Assembly (NCBI GenBank): GCA_033439265.1 | Contig: JAVTVX010000035.1 | Coordinates: 17,200,001 to 17,264,000, forward strand | DNA: 64,000 nucleotides | Reading direction: 5' to 3' | Source of the DNA: Dillenia suffruticosa | Taxonomy: Eukaryota; Streptophyta; Magnoliopsida; Dilleniales; Dilleniaceae | Position numbers and translations under genes: made by a program | Notes under the pieces: model-generated | Database searches by the model: none | What the model was told of the DNA's origin: nothing | Seen by the model: only the letters and a program-made list of their open reading frames with translations | Shown here: positions 61,364 through 64,000 of the stretch, one piece after another | Layout: each line of letters opens with the position of its first letter | Numbering within the stretch: the stretch's first letter is position 1

Positions 61364-62036
61364 AGCTGCTAGGTTTTTCCAAAAGTGGTACCCACAGATC
61401 TGGTTGGCGCTTGCTTGTCCACAAATGTATGCTATATTATTTGTGGTCTTCCCAACTAATATTCTGAGTGAGTTCCTGACAATGTTGGCTTCTGTGGGCC
61501 CTTTCAAAACCAAAAGAAGCACATGTTTCTTTTCCCAACTTATGATGCACACATACCTCCACGGTCGTTTGCCCGGATGGGCACCCCGAACACTCTGAAC
61601 TTGAGGTTTTGAATTTGTATCCATATTAAAGGAAACACTCAGATTTCTTAGGTTTCAAAAGGGTTTGCGACCTACTTGGTGCTGTAGTGAAGTTATGTTA
61701 ATGGGCACCTTAGAAATAGTTATGACTTGTACTAGATATTTCATAGCTGGTGGCAACTCCCATGGTAACACGTGCAATGCAAATGCTAGTATCTCCTCCA
61801 CCTTTCTTGTCGATCCAGAAAAGAAAAAACACTTATGAAGCAAATTCCTAGTTTGTTTTGTAGTTTCACAAGGAAAATTGTGTTTCATTTTTTTCTTTAT
61901 GAAGTTGAAGAGAGAAGAAATAGAAATCATGCCTTCCAAAATTGTATTGTTTTAGGGATCCATGGATAGTTCTAAGGCGGAGAGCATGGTAAAGAGTCTG
62001 CAAATGAATGGCAGATATCTGCGTGACGTCTGGTGA
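56804..62036 (+). CDS. CPR: NADPH-cytochrome P450 reductase, class II plant type
   Basis: ER-anchored FAD/FMN protein that moves electrons from NADPH to P450 enzymes. Eighteen exons: 56,804-57,142; 57,240-57,299; 57,415-57,491; 57,678-57,735; 57,825-57,908; 58,020-58,056; 58,570-58,639; 58,813-59,004; 59,090-59,182; 59,320-59,545; 59,639-59,722; 59,806-59,957; 60,092-60,188; 60,414-60,563; 60,656-60,733; 60,844-60,966; 61,078-61,191; 61,956-62,036. All are GT-AG, phases agree, and the 2,115 nt end in TGA: 704 residues, the usual family length. Membrane anchor at residues 43-63; FMN loops [10 protein letters not shown] (101-110), [11 protein letters not shown] (from 158) and [14 protein letters not shown] motif RFYSISSSP (482-490) with the RxYS pattern and GVCSTWM (516-522); NADPH motifs [12 protein letters not shown] (560-571), FFGCRNR and [10 protein letters not shown] (655-664); C-terminal DVW with stacking Trp704. 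The long Ser-rich N-terminus fits class II, associated with inducible and secondary metabolism. No frame breaks. The start ATG is the one giving [10 protein letters not shown]. Confidence 0.97.
61192..61955 (+). other. Last intron of the P450 reductase gene, with GA repeat
   Basis: The largest intron (764 bp), between exons 17 and 18. Contains a GA microsatellite at about 61,331-61,360. The overlapping frames in this intron come from the repeat. Confidence 0.85.
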
Positions 62037-62260
62037 TCCACATCTTGCCACATCTTGTCTTCAAAAGATGAGAAACAATGAAAGGAAAACATGGAGGAAC
62101 ATATTTGTGTGGGACTTGCGAACTTCTCTGGTATCAGTCTCCCTTTGTTGTCAGCATAATAGTTTGTGATTCTTTTTCTAATATGATATTTTTGTCGAGG
62201 ATTTTTTGGTTCATGTAATTTTTATCAAGTACATATTACAGCAATAAGTATTTAAGAAAG
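62037..62260 (+). other. Probable 3' untranslated region of the P450 reductase
   Basis: Follows the TGA. A weak polyadenylation-like motif (caataagta, near 62,242) may mark the end. The boundary is inferred. Confidence 0.4.
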
Positions 62261-64000
62261 TATCAGTCAAAATTACTCTACACTATCTGTAACTCCACCT
62301 TCTACGAGTCAACAAGTGACTGAGTCCATCTTATATGTAACTGGAGTTGCAATGGCAATTAATTTCAAGTTTGATCTTTAAGGGAAAAATTAGAGTTGTT
62401 TTGTTAGCTATTAGTTCGAAACGGGGATGTTGTTTTTATTCTACATTTTGAGGACATAATGGAGGCAAGAACATGCCATTCTATGTCCACAAATCAATTG
62501 GGGGTCTATCTTAATAGGAAAAGACAAATGGGTGTTTTAATCGTATCCAATGGTCAAATAATATGTATAATTTAATTGGTATTATATTATTTCTCCTTAA
62601 TAACTGTCAATCAATTTGCAACATTTGTGTGCTATAATTTTGCAACGAATTGACTATATGTTAAATTTTGCATTAAAACTATTATTTAGCGCCTTCTAAA
62701 TAAATAATTAACAATTAATTAATTTATTTTTTGTTTTATTTTTTTTTTATTACGAAACAAGTTTAAAGTCCACCATAATGAATTTCGAGTAAAGAAGCAA
62801 ATCTTATTGAAACTGGAAAATTTTTTAAATATAAATTAAAAATAACTACTAAACTTTTGTTGTTGTCAATTATACCCAAAACCCTTTAAAATAAAAGTTA
62901 AATCCTAATCTATCTCTCTCTCTCTCCCTCTCTGGTCATGGCATAGACAAGCCATGCTATTAGATGTAGGAAGAGAAAGCTAAACTAAAAAAGTTCATGC
63001 TCTGCAACTTATTAAGTTTATTATCTAGGTGTTTGTTGTTAGATATGACTAATCAGGTATTCTATTTTTTTAATTATAGATTTTGAGTTTGAATTTTGAG
63101 AATAGTAAAAAAAAATTTGAGAAAGTCAACTCTTAAAATAGATTTCATAATATTTAAATTAAATTAATCGGATAAAATTTAGATAGATAATAAAATAAAA
63201 TAAAAATTGAGTGTTTGCCCATCTAAATGTCCTTCCAAATTGGATATCGTGTTTAGGTACCAATCGCGATTGAGAATTTCTAACTAGGCGTTATTAATCA
63301 TTCTATTTGTCACATGATTGGTTAGATACCAAGTTTTGTGTAATGGGGAGTCTCACTCTATTTGACATTGGGACGTGACATAACAAGTAGATGTGCTATC
63401 ATGCTATTCACGTCTGCTTATTCAGAAACAAATCAAAATGTGATCCCACGTCACCTGGGTATGCTTTCTCAATTTTCGTATCAATGTCTATTCTCAAATG
63501 TCAATCAAATGATGTTCCAAGTTGGATTTGCAGCAACTCAACAACTACTTTGAATCGTAAGAATTACTATCTTTACTACAAATATGAATATCAAATGTCT
63601 AACCAGCTTTTATGACCCGAATTAGGTAATAAATCAAAACTCAATCCGAAGTTGAAACAATAAAGCTAGCTGTGCTTATAGGACCTCACGCTACCTCAGT
63701 GATCAAATATCAAATAATTCTAGTAATAGCACTAAGGAAATTCGAGAGTTAAAATTCATTTTACAAAACAATTGATAGTCTAGTAATTGAGTGTGTATGT
63801 GCAAAACATCAAATAGTATGAAACAAGACAAAACATTGGAGTATCCGAATCATAATGAAAGTTCACGAAAGATCGAATATTTGAGGGACATGGAAAAATA
63901 AATTAAAGGAAAATAGCTCTAAGATAATCTGTCCTTTTTATTTCAAATCAAATCTCAACAAATTTAAAAGAATTTAACTCATAAAATTACAAGAAAATTA
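62261..64000. other. Intergenic region to the window end
   Basis: No gene supported. AT-rich, with a CT-rich run near 62,916-62,935 and short stray frames near 63,362-63,615. Confidence 0.5.

Noticed and set aside
61240-61624. Several frames in the last P450 reductase intron
   Set aside because: They cross the GA microsatellite and lie in an intron with good splice sites.
1-64000. CRISPR array, operons or bacterial origin
   Set aside because: No spaced short repeats; introns, LTR elements and a plant P450 reductase show a plant nuclear sequence.

Overview
This is a window of plant nuclear DNA, most likely from a dicot. It is AT-rich, its genes have many short exons with GT/AG introns, it is full of Ty1/copia LTR retrotransposons, and it carries a typical plant class II NADPH-cytochrome P450 reductase. 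The species cannot be named from the sequence. Exon models were built by eye from splice sites, reading frame and protein similarity; family names come from remembered motifs, not a search.

Layout. (1) 1-15,891 (copy A) and 26,888-41,126 (copy B) are two copies of one block, about 26.9 kb apart. Each holds an intact six-exon minus-strand gene for an unrecognised 288-residue nuclear-looking protein (2,706-4,947 and 29,574-31,813) and a large copia element inserted at the same AGAAT site. About 5 kb around the gene is almost identical between copies, while the flanks have clearly diverged. (2) In copy A, 6,957-9,996 is a scrambled patch of copia fragments, one inverted, plus an extra copy of neighbouring DNA; copy B lacks it. 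(3) 10,515-18,728 is a complete but decayed copia element (two LTRs of about 1.2 kb, 5-bp target duplication) with an extra reading frame between pol and the 3' LTR, as in Sireviruses. (4) 18,931-22,396 is a 1.74-kb tandem duplication carrying one exon-like segment and several tRNA-like, A-tailed mini-retroposons. (5) 23,487-26,851 is a small copia deletion derivative with 315-bp LTRs and a 5-bp target duplication. (6) 41,431-43,521 is the 5' part of a plant ADIP-family (afadin/alpha-actinin-binding-like) coiled-coil gene, cut off in an intron by copy B and carrying an in-frame stop. (7) 43,640-48,990 is AT-rich intergenic DNA with a GC-rich degenerate repeat and an 84-bp tandem repeat. (8) 48,990-54,500 is another degenerate copia element. 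(9) 56,804-62,036 (+) is the best gene here: a complete 18-exon cytochrome P450 reductase of 704 residues. The rest, to 64,000, is intergenic.

The P450 reductase is independent of the other loci. It is an ER-anchored flavoprotein that passes electrons from NADPH to P450 enzymes. The remainder records a sequence of events: a Sirevirus-like insertion, a segmental duplication whose right edge lies inside that element and abuts the ADIP gene, patch-like repair with retrotransposon filler in one copy, and apparent recent homogenisation of the duplicated gene.
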